Of a stretch of DNA of 64,000 bases, positions 33,450-43,769 are shown one piece after another (positions within the stretch are counted from its first letter, which is position 1; each line of letters begins with the position of its first letter). The notes under the pieces were generated by a model. The model saw nothing but the letters and a program-made list of their open reading frames with translations. It made no database searches and was not told the DNA's origin. The stretch comes from Gemmatimonadota bacterium (GTDB lineage Bacteria > JAAXHH01), in contig JAPOZT010000037.1 of the NCBI GenBank assembly GCA_026705925.1, forward strand, positions 117,173 to 181,172. Reading direction: 5' to 3'. Position numbers and translations under genes: made by a program.

Positions 33450-34448
33450 TCACCCACGGTAGTAGTAGAACCCGAGTTCCTCGTACTCCACGTTGCTCTT
33501 CAAAGTAAGCCGCAGCGGACTGGATACCCGGGAAATGACGTCCTTGTCCGCGAGCCATTCACACACGGTGGTAACGCCCCTGAGATTCATCTGGTTGTCA
33601 AACCAGGTTTCGATTTCCGTAACCGACCTGGCCGATCCTTCTTCTGCGAGGTAGTCGAGAATGGGTTGGAACAGGTCCGATTGGCGTTCCTCTAGATAGG
33701 TGTCGATCAGCCCGAGCGCTTCACCCACCACCGCCTCGGTCTTCGGCTGGTCGATCAGGTCCGAATACACCGTCTTGAAAAACCCCGGATTGAGTTCCAT
33801 TGCCTGCTGGATGACTTCGCGACCGGCCAGTTGGCCGTGCATGAAAACCTCGATCTTCGCGAGACTGCTCACGCACAACATGATATAGAGAAACGCATAG
33901 TGCAGATCGTGCCGGACGTGAAACCATTTCTCCGCCTTGTACAGGGTGGGTATCACGTGCGATGCCGCGTGCATGAGCTGGACCTGCCGGTCTCTCGCAT
34001 GCAACGCCTGAATGCCGTCGTACAGTTCGCGGATCGTCTCGTCGTGGGTGAAGAGCAGGCGGCTGCGGGCCAGGGCGGAGTGCATGAACGAGCTTTGCAG
34101 TCCGCCTTCGACCATCTTCCTGAATGCGGAGCGTGGCTGCATGAACACGTGGATGTATACGTCGTTCTCCAGGAGCGCGGCGCCTTCGGAAACCTCGTCG
34201 TCATCCCTGTTTCCCCGACGAAACAGGTCCTTGTCGTCCCGGGTGACGACGATCAGGTCGATATCGGATTTCTCCCATACCCGGTCGGCGGAGAGACTGC
34301 CGAAGAGAATCGCCGCCAGAACGTGCCGATCTTCACGCGCTTTGCTTACGAAAGACGCGAGGGCCGACTCGAATTTACGCTCAATGGTCGAGGGCGTGGT
34401 TTCCATCGGGGGATCCCCGGAAAAGGCATCCAAAAGGATAAAGCGCAT
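33450..34448 (-). CDS. Nucleotidyltransferase-domain protein
   Basis: LAAILFGSLSADRVWEKSDIDLIVVTRDDKD (NT GS...DxD motif) plus helical C-terminal region. Confidence 0.8.
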   Translation of the reverse strand: MRFILLDAFSGDPPMETTPSTIERKFESALASFVSKAREDRHVLAAILFGSLSADRVWEKSDIDLIVVTRDDKDLFRRGNRDDDEVSEGAALLENDVYIHVFMQPRSAFRKMVEGGLQSSFMHSALARSRLLFTHDETIRELYDGIQALHARDRQVQLMHAASHVIPTLYKAEKWFHVRHDLHYAFLYIMLCVSSLAKIEVFMHGQLAGREVIQQAMELNPGFFKTVYSDLIDQPKTEAVVGEALGLIDTYLEERQSDLFQPILDYLAEEGSARSVTEIETWFDNQMNLRGVTTVCEWLADKDVISRVSSPLRLTLKSNVEYEELGFYYYRG

Positions 34449-34689
34449 TCCGCAAAACCGCGACCGGTCAGTGGATGCGCCCGTTTCTATATAACGCGCG
34501 CATGTGGCGGCGTCAACGCAGAATTACGGGTGGACAGGCGATGAAACCCCTTGATTGGAACGCCCGATCGCGGCTACTTTGCACCAGGTCCAGAATCCCA
34601 ATCGCGCAGGAATCTCCAGGTCCCACATTCCGACGTTGCGAGAATCTCCAGTCACGTACGGCCAGATTTCATGGCCCGAGGATGGTGCA

Positions 34690-36258
34690 ATGCCGGCATC
34701 ACCAACAACCAGCGATTCGTCCCGGATCCAGGCCCTGCTGGCCCACCGGGGCGGGCTTGCAGCCGTGTTGAGGCCCGATCCGACCCTCTTTGAGCGCGTC
34801 GGCGGCCGATCCGTGGTCGCGGGCATCATCGACGGCCTGTATGATCGCATCGAAAAGGACGCCGAACTACGGCCCATGTTCACCCGTACGCTGGCTCCCG
34901 AACGCATGAAGCAGAAGGCGTTCATTGAGGAGTGGATGGGCGGCACACCGGGTTACACGCGGCACCACGCCTACGGCGGCCTGAAAAACCGGCACGGTCA
35001 CATACACATCACCCGGGCATCCGCCGACCGGTGGCTGTCGCACATGGCCGCGTCGCTGCGGGACCACATCGGTGACGAACCGCTCGTGGCCGAAGTGCTG
35101 CACGTGCTCCGGCCTCTTGCCCACGGCCTCGTCAACGAGCGGAAACCCGCCGGGCACGGGTGGGAGATGAGATGTCACCGGGAGAAGCGATGGCGAGCAC
35201 CCGCGAACATGGCGGCCAGGGGCCAGTTGGAGAGCCTTGAGCGATTCCTGGATGAGGACGATTCAGTGCTGGACGACCCCCGTCACAGCGCAATCCTGCT
35301 TGGAGAAGCGGCGTTGAGGGGACACACGCAGGTCGCGGCCCTGCTGCTCGACCGGGGGGTGGACGTAAACATACCGTCGGCCCATTCGAGCGACATCATG
35401 ATGACCGCCCACTGTGCCGCGCGAAGCAAGAAGAAAGAGGAAACGGCCGCGTTTCTGCTGGAGCGGGGTGCGGTGTATGATGTCTTCAGCGCTTGTTTTC
35501 TCGGTGACCTGGACCGGGTAGGCGAACTGCTGGATACAGCGCCCGGCCTGGTCGATGCCCACGACCCCGCCTGCGACCTGCTGCCCGTTACCCCGTTGCA
35601 TCACGCGGTGCAGGCCGGACATGAAGAGGTCGCGAGGACCCTGTTCGACAGGGGCGCCAACGTCGGCGTAAACAGCACGGCCCTGGTCAGTTATGCCGCT
35701 GGCCGGGGGCGGTCCGATCTGCTTCGGATGGTGCTGGAGCAGGGCGCGGATGCCACCCGGATCGGCTGCGGCAGATGGGTACTCGACGAAGAAGAGTCGG
35801 CCCTGCTTATCGCCCGCGGCGCCGACGTCAACTACCCGGAAGGAGACTGGATCTGGACGGCCTGTACGGGGAACAACAGCCAGCGGGACGATCCCCGGTA
35901 CGTGCAGGCCCTGCTGGACAAAGGGGCCCGGATCGACACGGTACTGCGCGGCGCCGGCGCACTGCACTTTGCCGCCAAGGCCGGATTCACCGGGGTGATG
36001 GAGGTGCTGCTGGACAACGGCGCTCCGGTCGACGGGCGAAGTGAAAAGGGCGAGACCCCACTCTTCTATGCACTGAAGGCGGGTCCCCGGGCGGACGTGG
36101 TGAAGTCGGCGGCCCTGCTGTTAGCCCGCGGAGCGGACCCGACCCTTGAAGACAGACTGGGCAAGTCCCCCCTGAGGATCGCCCGCCGGATGAAGCGTCC
36201 CGACAAGGATCGCATCGTCTCGATGTTCGAAGCCGCCAGTCCTACCGTGCCGGCGTGA
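34690..36258 (+). CDS. Truncated hemoglobin (group II-like) fused to ankyrin repeats
   Basis: LFERVGGRSVVAGIIDGLYDRIEKDAELRPMFTRTLAPERMKQKAFIEEWMGGTPGYTRHHAYGGLKNRHGHIHITRASADRWLSHM matches the trHb pattern including proximal-His region and WLxxM; then ankyrin repeats. Confidence 0.88.
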   Translation: MPASPTTSDSSRIQALLAHRGGLAAVLRPDPTLFERVGGRSVVAGIIDGLYDRIEKDAELRPMFTRTLAPERMKQKAFIEEWMGGTPGYTRHHAYGGLKNRHGHIHITRASADRWLSHMAASLRDHIGDEPLVAEVLHVLRPLAHGLVNERKPAGHGWEMRCHREKRWRAPANMAARGQLESLERFLDEDDSVLDDPRHSAILLGEAALRGHTQVAALLLDRGVDVNIPSAHSSDIMMTAHCAARSKKKEETAAFLLERGAVYDVFSACFLGDLDRVGELLDTAPGLVDAHDPACDLLPVTPLHHAVQAGHEEVARTLFDRGANVGVNSTALVSYAAGRGRSDLLRMVLEQGADATRIGCGRWVLDEEESALLIARGADVNYPEGDWIWTACTGNNSQRDDPRYVQALLDKGARIDTVLRGAGALHFAAKAGFTGVMEVLLDNGAPVDGRSEKGETPLFYALKAGPRADVVKSAALLLARGADPTLEDRLGKSPLRIARRMKRPDKDRIVSMFEAASPTVPA

Positions 36259-37447
36259 TATCCTTCAAATACGAGACCAGGGCCTCGCGCTCCGGCGTCG
36301 AGCCGTGGATTTCAATCCCCACTTCCGCCCATACGAGCGGCGTCGTGCCGTGTTCATCATCAATCGCACCCGGATCGGCGCCGGCATCGACGAGTATCTT
36401 CGCGATCCCTGGATATCCGCACAGATGCAGGGGCGTCTGCCCGGAGTCCGCCCGGGCGTTCACATCCGCGCCCAGGCCCAGCAGTGCGCTGACCGTTTCC
36501 TGCCGTCCGTGCTGTACCGCGGCGTGCAGGGGCGTCCCCACCACGGCGTGCACCCCGATCTTCCCTTCGTAGGCCACCGTGTCTGCATCGGTCCGGCAAA
36601 GCCGGCCGAGTTGGTCGGTCTTTCCCAGGGCGGCGAGCTGGCAGGGATCCGCCGGCGCACCCCGGTCGATCAGGAACTCCGCCAGCCGGCGACAATGTAC
36701 GCCGCGGGACAGCGCCGAACCGAGCGGCGAGTTGCCGTCGCCGTCGGTCGTATCCAGCCGCGCTCCGTGGTCCAGCAGGATCCCGGCCGTTTCCGCGGAC
36801 ACCGCCACGTGGAGAGGCGGCTCTCCCCCCAATGCCGGACGGGATGCCGCGCCGGGATCTTCCGCCAGCATCGCCCGGACGGCGGTGACATCATCCAGCA
36901 GACACGCGGCATGCAGGTCCACGTTCGCGCCGAATGACCGCAACGTATCGGCTGCATCCCTGTGTCCCCAGTGGGCCGAGAGATGAAGGGCGGTCCACCC
37001 TCCATAGGAATCAGTACCGTGGTTCGGGTCCGCACCACTGCGCAACAGGATTTCGATGACCTTCGTGTCCCCCCGTTCCGCCGCCAGTTGAATCGGCACA
37101 GGACGGCCTCCCCAGCGCGGGTGGTTCACGGCATCGTTGACTATATTCTTATCCAGTTCCAGGACGGCTTCGACGGACGCCGCGTCACCACTCCAGATGG
37201 CAGCACGCAACCGGCGCCGGCACACTTCCCGGCGAAGGACAGGCCAACTCGAAAACCCGTATTCCCGGGCCAGAACCAGTTGAGCGTCGGCGAGTTTCAC
37301 CGCAGTGGGATCAATCGTGCGAGGATGCGCGGCGAACGACTGGGCCGCCTTGGTATCACCCGAGCGATATGCTTTGAGGAGTTCCCGCGCCTGGGTTTTG
37401 AGCTGATCCAGGTCGGGATGCTGAGGAAGCGTGCGAGGGTCTTTCAT
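36242..37447 (-). CDS. Ankyrin-repeat protein with N-terminal LKxQAxxLL...AREYGFSSWP module
   Basis: LPQHPDLDQLKTQARELLKAYRSGD...LADAQLVLAREYGFSSWPVLRREV then ankyrin repeats. Confidence 0.88.
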   Translation of the reverse strand: MKDPRTLPQHPDLDQLKTQARELLKAYRSGDTKAAQSFAAHPRTIDPTAVKLADAQLVLAREYGFSSWPVLRREVCRRRLRAAIWSGDAASVEAVLELDKNIVNDAVNHPRWGGRPVPIQLAAERGDTKVIEILLRSGADPNHGTDSYGGWTALHLSAHWGHRDAADTLRSFGANVDLHAACLLDDVTAVRAMLAEDPGAASRPALGGEPPLHVAVSAETAGILLDHGARLDTTDGDGNSPLGSALSRGVHCRRLAEFLIDRGAPADPCQLAALGKTDQLGRLCRTDADTVAYEGKIGVHAVVGTPLHAAVQHGRQETVSALLGLGADVNARADSGQTPLHLCGYPGIAKILVDAGADPGAIDDEHGTTPLVWAEVGIEIHGSTPEREALVSYLKDITPAR

Positions 37448-37635
37448 CGGCGAATTCCTTTCCATGGCACTCCGATTCCGCATTTTCGGAGAAGAAAGAG
37501 ATTCGCGTATTCTTAAGTTACGAAATGGATCGGGTAGGCTCGGCCTTTTCCGCGGAATGGATACGCCCCGGTGCGCAACGGACATCAAACTAACGCCTGG
37601 TCCGTTTCGCGTCAAGCCCATCATCCAAATTCCAT

Positions 37636-38331
37636 CTAAGCAGCGTTTTTCTCAAGGATCCGGGACAACAACCCGTATCTTCGAACGCCAAACGGGGTGT
37701 TTCGCCTAATGGTATTCACGCGGCGTTCGCATTCTGGAAAGGCGTACGACACAGCGCGCCGGGCATTCGGCGTGTCTACCTCGGACAGGGCAAGCAAAGT
37801 GTAGTAGAAGGGGAACCGGCGCCACGTCCCCGCCCCGTCTTCGTGGCTCGCCAATACGCCGATTCCTTCGTCCAGGTGACGGGCGTAGTCACCAAGACCG
37901 CCAATGGCCATGTGCCGCCAGAGCGAGACGGTGCTCGGACCGCAGCAGAACGTACCCCGCGGTTTGCCCTTCGCGTGCGCCGCCTCGAAACACCCGAGCA
38001 GTTCGGACGTTGCCGCCTCGAGTTCGGGAAGCCGGTCGCGCCCGACACGGCGGTTCAGCAGGATGATCGCCCGGCAGGTTTCTTCGGCCTGGATATGCCG
38101 CAGTGACGCCGATTGAAGCCGTTCACCCGTGAAGGTATAGGTTTTGGATCGCCTGTCCTGTTCCGTCAGGCCGAACGTCCCGGCATAGGCGGAATCCGAG
38201 CCGAAACGACCGGCCAGCCAGTCCAGTGTGCGTTCCGCTTCGGTCCGGTCGAATGAATCGCCGAGGAAGTGCCGTTCGTTGATACGGTCCAGCGTTATGG
38301 AGAGACTGTTTGGATGGGGAATGCTGCCCAT
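37636..38331 (-). CDS. Hypothetical protein
   Basis: Intact ORF, start MGSIPHPNSLSITLDRINERH; no confident family. Confidence 0.55.
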   Translation of the reverse strand: MGSIPHPNSLSITLDRINERHFLGDSFDRTEAERTLDWLAGRFGSDSAYAGTFGLTEQDRRSKTYTFTGERLQSASLRHIQAEETCRAIILLNRRVGRDRLPELEAATSELLGCFEAAHAKGKPRGTFCCGPSTVSLWRHMAIGGLGDYARHLDEGIGVLASHEDGAGTWRRFPFYYTLLALSEVDTPNARRAVSYAFPECERRVNTIRRNTPFGVRRYGLLSRILEKNAA

Positions 38332-38426
38332 GGACAATATTATATTGACAATAAAGGCCTTACGCCAGAAAATCATCCTCGTTTCGTAAGCATTCCCGCA
38401 GGCTTCACGCACCATCGAGGTTAACC

Positions 38427-39599
38427 ATGCAACACCGAATCGTTGTGAAAGAAAAAGGACGCTACAACGCGTTCCCCGTATTGAATCAACTTCCGGACGG
38501 GCGGCTGACTATCGGCTGTATCTCTTCGCCTTTCGGGGATCACTACGGTCTGGGAGGCTGGCTGACGTTTGAGTCCCGCGACGACGGGCGAACCTGGACG
38601 CCGTCGGAAGATCCCTTGCTACCGCCCAACTGGCCGGGAGTATCGCCACGGGAGCGCTACGACCGGCTTTCCGGCGTTTTACCCGACGGAACCCTGATGG
38701 CGGTGGGCTCGGTGGGGCATGAATTCTGGACAATGGACCGCCGGGAGGAAGCCGAGGCTCGCGGCCTGCGATTCGTAGAGGATGAGACGTACACGTCCCG
38801 TTTTCCGGGAAAGTTAATCATCACGGGGTATCGACTGGCGGTGATCAGGTCCCGGGATGGGGGGCATACCTGGGACCGGCGCACCTGGAACGTGCCTGGC
38901 TATCAATTCACGGTCGGATTTCCACGCGGTATCATTCTCGAAGACGGTACGTGGTTGTTGCCCATATACGCGATGCGCGCCGGGAGCGAGAGCGACTGCC
39001 TCCTGTTCCGGTCCGTCGACGACGGAGAGACCTGGCATCTCCATGAAGCCGTGCCGCGGATCGGCAGCGAATGGGCCCTGGTGGAGACGGAGCCGAACCG
39101 TGTCCTGGGCCATATCCGATCGACGTGTTACTGGGATCCGGCTACCGTTGAGCGTACCTATCACAAGGACCGGTTCTACACCCTGGAAGTCTGGTCCGAA
39201 GACGGCGGCAAGACCTGGACCCGCCCGGTTGAGACGTCATTCGAGGGCTATCCGAACCACCTGCTCAAACTCCGTGACGGACGCATTCTGTGTACCTACG
39301 GCTACCGCCGCGCCCCGATGGGCATTCGGGCCTTAATCAGCGAGGACGGCGGACGTACCTGGGACACGGACCACGAATACGTGCTCCGGGATGACGGCGG
39401 GGGTGTATCGAGTGCGTGGCCGCCGGAGAAGCGTCCCCGGATGGGCGGTGCGGACGTGGGCTATCCGATCTCGGCGGAATTGAGTGACGGTACCGTACTG
39501 ACGGTCTATTACATCACGACGGAAGATGAAACCACCCATGTCGCCGCCACCCACTGGCATCCTGACCGGGACAGGCCGCCAGACCCTCGAGGCGGGTGA
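38427..39599 (+). CDS. Sialidase/BNR-like glycosyl hydrolase-family protein
   Basis: FESRDDGRTWTPSEDP, IRSRDGGHTWDRRTW, RSVDDGETWHLHEA, WSEDGGKTWTRP, ISEDGGRTWDTDHE (Asp-box repeats). Confidence 0.88.
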   Translation: MQHRIVVKEKGRYNAFPVLNQLPDGRLTIGCISSPFGDHYGLGGWLTFESRDDGRTWTPSEDPLLPPNWPGVSPRERYDRLSGVLPDGTLMAVGSVGHEFWTMDRREEAEARGLRFVEDETYTSRFPGKLIITGYRLAVIRSRDGGHTWDRRTWNVPGYQFTVGFPRGIILEDGTWLLPIYAMRAGSESDCLLFRSVDDGETWHLHEAVPRIGSEWALVETEPNRVLGHIRSTCYWDPATVERTYHKDRFYTLEVWSEDGGKTWTRPVETSFEGYPNHLLKLRDGRILCTYGYRRAPMGIRALISEDGGRTWDTDHEYVLRDDGGGVSSAWPPEKRPRMGGADVGYPISAELSDGTVLTVYYITTEDETTHVAATHWHPDRDRPPDPRGG

Positions 39600-39606
39600 G
39601 CAACAG

Positions 39607-39708
39607 TCGTTCAGGATACGGCGCCGGCTTCCCGAAAATGTCGTTCAGGATACGGCGTCTGCGTACCGCATGAGTCGTTCAGGAAACGGCGCCGGCTTGC
39701 CGCAGACG
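39607..39708. repeat. 34-bp tandem repeat x3 spanning the stop codon of the ankyrin gene at 39679
   Basis: tcgttcaggatacggcgccggcttcccgaaaatg / tcgttcaggatacggcgtctgcgtaccgcatgag / tcgttcaggaaacggcgccggcttgccgcagacg. Confidence 0.95.
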
Positions 39709-41388
39709 CTCCACGATGGCAGCGTGCCCGTATCGTTGGGCCCAGGCGAGCGGCGTGGTCCAGGTTTCCCCGTCGGGCTGCGGATCTGCGCCGTGCTCGA
39801 GATAGAGGTCGACCAGCGCATCGCGGCCCCAGCGGGCTGCCCAGGCCAGGGGCGTGGAATGGAGCAGCGTATCCCTGCCGTCGAGCGAGGCGCCGTATTC
39901 GAGGAGCAGGCGCGCGAACTCGATCCGTTCGTCCTCTTTCAGATTCGGCTGACCCCAGACCTTCCCGGTAGCCGCGATATAATGCGGAAGTGATGTGTCG
40001 CGCCGGCCCTTCACGTTCGGGTCCACCCCGTGATCCAGGAACATGCGCAGGATCTCCGGAAATACGGAACGATCGAAGTCCCGGTACTTGCGATGTGGAC
40101 CGCAGGGCCAGATGCCGATGGGCTGGATGAGGAGTCTGTACCACCGATGATCGTCCAGTGCCCAGTCCAGCTTACGCAGGCACACGCCGACCACGCTGGG
40201 ATCACCTCCGCAGGCGGCGCCCCACAGGATCTGCTCGACCAGGTCGGGCTGCAGGTTCAGTGCCATGACGGCCGCTGAGGTATCGCATTCCAGGGCCGCG
40301 CCATCCGGCGTCATCGATCCTCCGTACCGGTAAAGCAACCGTTTCATCCGCTCGTCCCGGTTATTGTAGGCACGGCTCATGGGATTGCCGGAGGCATACA
40401 CGGCGGCGTTGGCGTCGGCGCCCCGTTCGAGCAGCAACTGCGCGATGTCGTGCTGGCCGTCGCCGGCCGCGATCCACAGCGGTTCGCCCCAGTTGTAGGT
40501 CTCTTCCTCCAATGACTGGATGCGGTAACGCTGGTTGGGATCCATGCCGAGATCGAGCAGCAGCTTCACCATCTCGTACCGATTGTGGCGGACGGCGTCC
40601 CCCAGCAAGTGGGTTTCGGTATCAACATCCGGTTCGAACAGACCGGGGTGGCTCGCCGCGACCTGTCGCACGGCTTCCTCGTCCCCCAGCATCACGTTCG
40701 TACGCAGGCTTCTTGGGGCGCCCGCGCTCATGAGGATGCCGGCGGCCATGAAACATCCTTCCGACCGCCGCCGGTCCGTTGCGGACGTTTGATCTACGGC
40801 CAGCTCGAGCGGCGTCAAGCCTTCGAGATTGGTCTTGCCCGTGTCGGCCTTGAGCGATAGCAGCGCCTGAACGAGTCCGGGATGGCCGTGGCTGGCCGCA
40901 TGGTGCAGGACCGTATTCCCGTCTTCGTCGCAGGCTTCCGCGAGTTCGGGCGCGGCGTGGATTTCCCGCATCGCGCCGGCTACGTCGCCATCGGCGACTT
41001 TTTTAGCGAGGCGCACCACTTCCGGCGCAACGGTCAGGTTCGGGCAGAGGTTCGCTTCCCGCCGCCGCTCCATTTCCTCGTTGATCGTTTCAACGACGTC
41101 TTCAAAACCGCGGTCGCGGGCCATGACCAGGGGCGTGGAGGCATCCCGGTGGGGATAGACGCCCTGGTTCGGGTCTGCCCCCGCGGCCATGAGCGCGGAG
41201 ACCGCGTCGATCCGGCGGTTCATTACCGCGTGGTGCAGGGCGCGGTGCTCGTCGTAGGACGCCGTGTCCACACCCACCAGGTGGGGGGCAACGGCCAGAA
41301 TGGATTGGATGCGATTCAAATCACCATCGGCCGACGCTTCACACAGTTCGGCCACGGTGAAGGCGCCGGAGGTCGTCTCGTTCGTCAT
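39679..41388 (-). CDS. Ankyrin-repeat protein
   Basis: DEHRALHHAVMNRRIDAVSALMAAGADPNQG; TLLHSTPLAWAARWGRDALVDLYLEHGADP. Confidence 0.9.
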   Translation of the reverse strand: MTNETTSGAFTVAELCEASADGDLNRIQSILAVAPHLVGVDTASYDEHRALHHAVMNRRIDAVSALMAAGADPNQGVYPHRDASTPLVMARDRGFEDVVETINEEMERRREANLCPNLTVAPEVVRLAKKVADGDVAGAMREIHAAPELAEACDEDGNTVLHHAASHGHPGLVQALLSLKADTGKTNLEGLTPLELAVDQTSATDRRRSEGCFMAAGILMSAGAPRSLRTNVMLGDEEAVRQVAASHPGLFEPDVDTETHLLGDAVRHNRYEMVKLLLDLGMDPNQRYRIQSLEEETYNWGEPLWIAAGDGQHDIAQLLLERGADANAAVYASGNPMSRAYNNRDERMKRLLYRYGGSMTPDGAALECDTSAAVMALNLQPDLVEQILWGAACGGDPSVVGVCLRKLDWALDDHRWYRLLIQPIGIWPCGPHRKYRDFDRSVFPEILRMFLDHGVDPNVKGRRDTSLPHYIAATGKVWGQPNLKEDERIEFARLLLEYGASLDGRDTLLHSTPLAWAARWGRDALVDLYLEHGADPQPDGETWTTPLAWAQRYGHAAIVERLRQAGAVS

Positions 41389-41903
41389 GTCTTTTTCTCC
41401 TCGGAGTCGTCATTGTCCGCGTCGTTGTCCGCGATCAGGTGGCCATATCGATCTGCATAGACCTCCATGAGATCGTCATACCGGTCTTCCACGGTGGTCC
41501 CGGCCAGGTAAGGTCCCAGGTGGTCGATGAAGGCGTGCCAGCCGGCGGCAAATCCCATCAGGATGTCGGGGGTGACGTGGGAATTCGTGAAATGCAGTCG
41601 CGTGCCGCCCTCACAGGGCTCGAGCACCCACCGGACCACGGATAGTCCCCAGGTGTAGGCAAACACCCGTTCCGGGACCCATTCGCAGACCGTGCCTTCC
41701 AGGTTACCTTCCGACTTGAAGTCCACGAAGATCCTGCCGCCCAGGCGGCGGTCCAACGTGGCTTCATACTTCATCCAGGCCGAGATCCCCTCCGCCGTCG
41801 TAACGGCCGCCCAGACACGGTCGACCGGGAAGGGGTACTCCCGTTCGATGTCGATACAGTATTCCGGTGTTATCCTGGCCAGAGGTTCTGCCATAGTGAT
41901 CAC
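41385..41903 (-). CDS. SRPBCC/AHSA1-like protein
   Basis: EREYPFPVDRVWAAVTTAEGISAWMKYEATLDRRLGGRIFVDF; 4-bp ATGA overlap with downstream ankyrin gene. Confidence 0.88.
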   Translation of the reverse strand: MITMAEPLARITPEYCIDIEREYPFPVDRVWAAVTTAEGISAWMKYEATLDRRLGGRIFVDFKSEGNLEGTVCEWVPERVFAYTWGLSVVRWVLEPCEGGTRLHFTNSHVTPDILMGFAAGWHAFIDHLGPYLAGTTVEDRYDDLMEVYADRYGHLIADNDADNDDSEEKKT

Positions 41904-42106
41904 TGCGCTATGGTATTAGTGTCAGTTAGAACGGTCAACGTTACAAATACTTGAGTTTCGGTCAAGAATTCGAACCCAATTTGCCGGAAACTCTGATCCG
42001 ATGCGATTCAGCCGACGCTCTTCACTGCTGGGGCGTATCGAGGTTTGTATTGACAGTGCAACCCTGCGGAACTAACCATGTTTTGTCGATATTATGGGAG
42101 TAGACG

Positions 42107-42901
42107 ATGCGCTATGACAAGGAAAAACAGTGGATCGGCGCCGTGTACGCCGAAGACCTCGTCCTCATGGCCGAAATGCTGGCTGAAGACCCGTCTCTGG
42201 CCAATTTCAGCCACGAAGCCTTCGACGATCCTTACCGGGAGGGCCGCTTCCCGGTATATACACTTTCCTTTGCCGTCAGCGGTCCTCCGCAACAGCAGAT
42301 CGACTGGCGACAGGTAGAACGCAAGACAAACTTTGACATGGTGAAGCTGCTCGTCGAAGCAGGCGCCGACCCCAATATCGAAAACGTGCACGGCCGGCCC
42401 CTCTGCCTGTGCCGTGAAGAACGCATGGCGCGGTACCTGATCGATCATGGCGGTGACATCAACCGATGGCACGACAACGGGGGCGCGCCAGTGTATTTCG
42501 CGGTCTGGCAGATCGATCCCAATCGGTTGACGATGCTGATCCGGCTGGGCGCAAATCCCGGACAGATCAATCCCCATAACGGATCATCTGCCCTTCATTC
42601 CGCCGCGGAGGTCAGACCCGGCGACGAACAGGTTGCCGATCACCTCGAGAATATCCAGATTCTCAATCAAGCCGGCCTGGATCCGAACCACCGTGCGGGC
42701 GTCGGTGTCCAATCGGACTGGGGTCCCGTTTACCGGGGCGATGCGCCGCTGCACATGGCCGCCCAGTTGAACAGGCCCGAAGTGATCGAGGCACTGATCG
42801 CCGCCGGCTGCAGCCGGTCCCAGACCAACGTCGCCCATGAAACGCCCCGCGAAACAGCCTTAAGGGTCGGGCGAGGCGAGGACATCGTCCGTCTGCTGTA
42901 G
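42107..42901 (+). CDS. Ankyrin-repeat protein
   Basis: NFDMVKLLVEAGADPNIENVHGRPLCLCREERMARYLIDHGGDINRW; DAPLHMAAQLNRPEVIEALIAAG. Confidence 0.88.
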   Translation: MRYDKEKQWIGAVYAEDLVLMAEMLAEDPSLANFSHEAFDDPYREGRFPVYTLSFAVSGPPQQQIDWRQVERKTNFDMVKLLVEAGADPNIENVHGRPLCLCREERMARYLIDHGGDINRWHDNGGAPVYFAVWQIDPNRLTMLIRLGANPGQINPHNGSSALHSAAEVRPGDEQVADHLENIQILNQAGLDPNHRAGVGVQSDWGPVYRGDAPLHMAAQLNRPEVIEALIAAGCSRSQTNVAHETPRETALRVGRGEDIVRLL

Positions 42902-42985
42902 GCCGACGCGGGGATGTACCCGGTAGGGGAACGCACCCGACGTCCAGTGCTCCAGACCGGGTTACGGAGAACAGTGGAACAGGCC

Positions 42986-43735
42986 ATGGCCTACGACTTT
43001 TCCGGCAGAACCGCCCTGGTGACCGGTGCGTGCAAGGGAATCGGGCGATTCACGACAATTGCCATGCTGGAGGCCGGCGCTTCGGTGATCGCGGCCGACC
43101 TGACTCCGTGCCCACGCAGCCTGGAGCTTTTCCGTACACGCAGCGAGAAGGTGCACTTCATTCGCACCGATGTAACCGATGCCGCCCAGGTCCGGGCAAT
43201 GGTACGGCAGACCGGAAAACGCTTCGGAAGCCTGGATTTCGCCGTAAACAACGCCGGCGTCTACAGGTACCAGACACTGACGCATAAGTGGAGAGAAGAT
43301 CAGTGGGATGACATGATCGACGTCAACCTGAAGGGTGTCTGGCTCTCCATGAAGTACGAGATACCCGTCATGCTCGATCAGGGTGGAGGGGCTATCGTGA
43401 ATGTCTCGTCCGTCGCCGGCCTTGTGGGCATAGGCGGCATGTCCGGCTACGCCGCCAGCAAGCACGGCGTGATCGGCCTGACGAAATCAGCGGCGCTGGA
43501 ATACGCACAGGAAGGCATTCGGATCAATGCGGTATGCCCCGGCAGCCTGACCCGTCCGTCCCTTCGTTTTCCACGCGTCTTCACCGAGGTCAAGAAGGAC
43601 GACGGACGGCACCCAATGGGGCGTTGGTGCAAGGGCGAGGAAGTGGCTGAAGCCATACTCTGGCTGTGTTCGGACCGGTCATCCTTCACGACGGGACACG
43701 CACTGTCCGTCGACGGAGGCTGGTCGGCGCGCTGA
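42986..43735 (+). CDS. SDR-family oxidoreductase
   Basis: RTALVTGACKGIGRFTTIAMLEAGA; FAVNNAGVY; SGYAASKHGVIGLTKSAALEYAQEGIRINAVCPG. Confidence 0.95.
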   Translation: MAYDFSGRTALVTGACKGIGRFTTIAMLEAGASVIAADLTPCPRSLELFRTRSEKVHFIRTDVTDAAQVRAMVRQTGKRFGSLDFAVNNAGVYRYQTLTHKWREDQWDDMIDVNLKGVWLSMKYEIPVMLDQGGGAIVNVSSVAGLVGIGGMSGYAASKHGVIGLTKSAALEYAQEGIRINAVCPGSLTRPSLRFPRVFTEVKKDDGRHPMGRWCKGEEVAEAILWLCSDRSSFTTGHALSVDGGWSAR

Positions 43736-43769
43736 TCCCCCTCTGACCTGCGGCGAACTTCCCGCGTGT

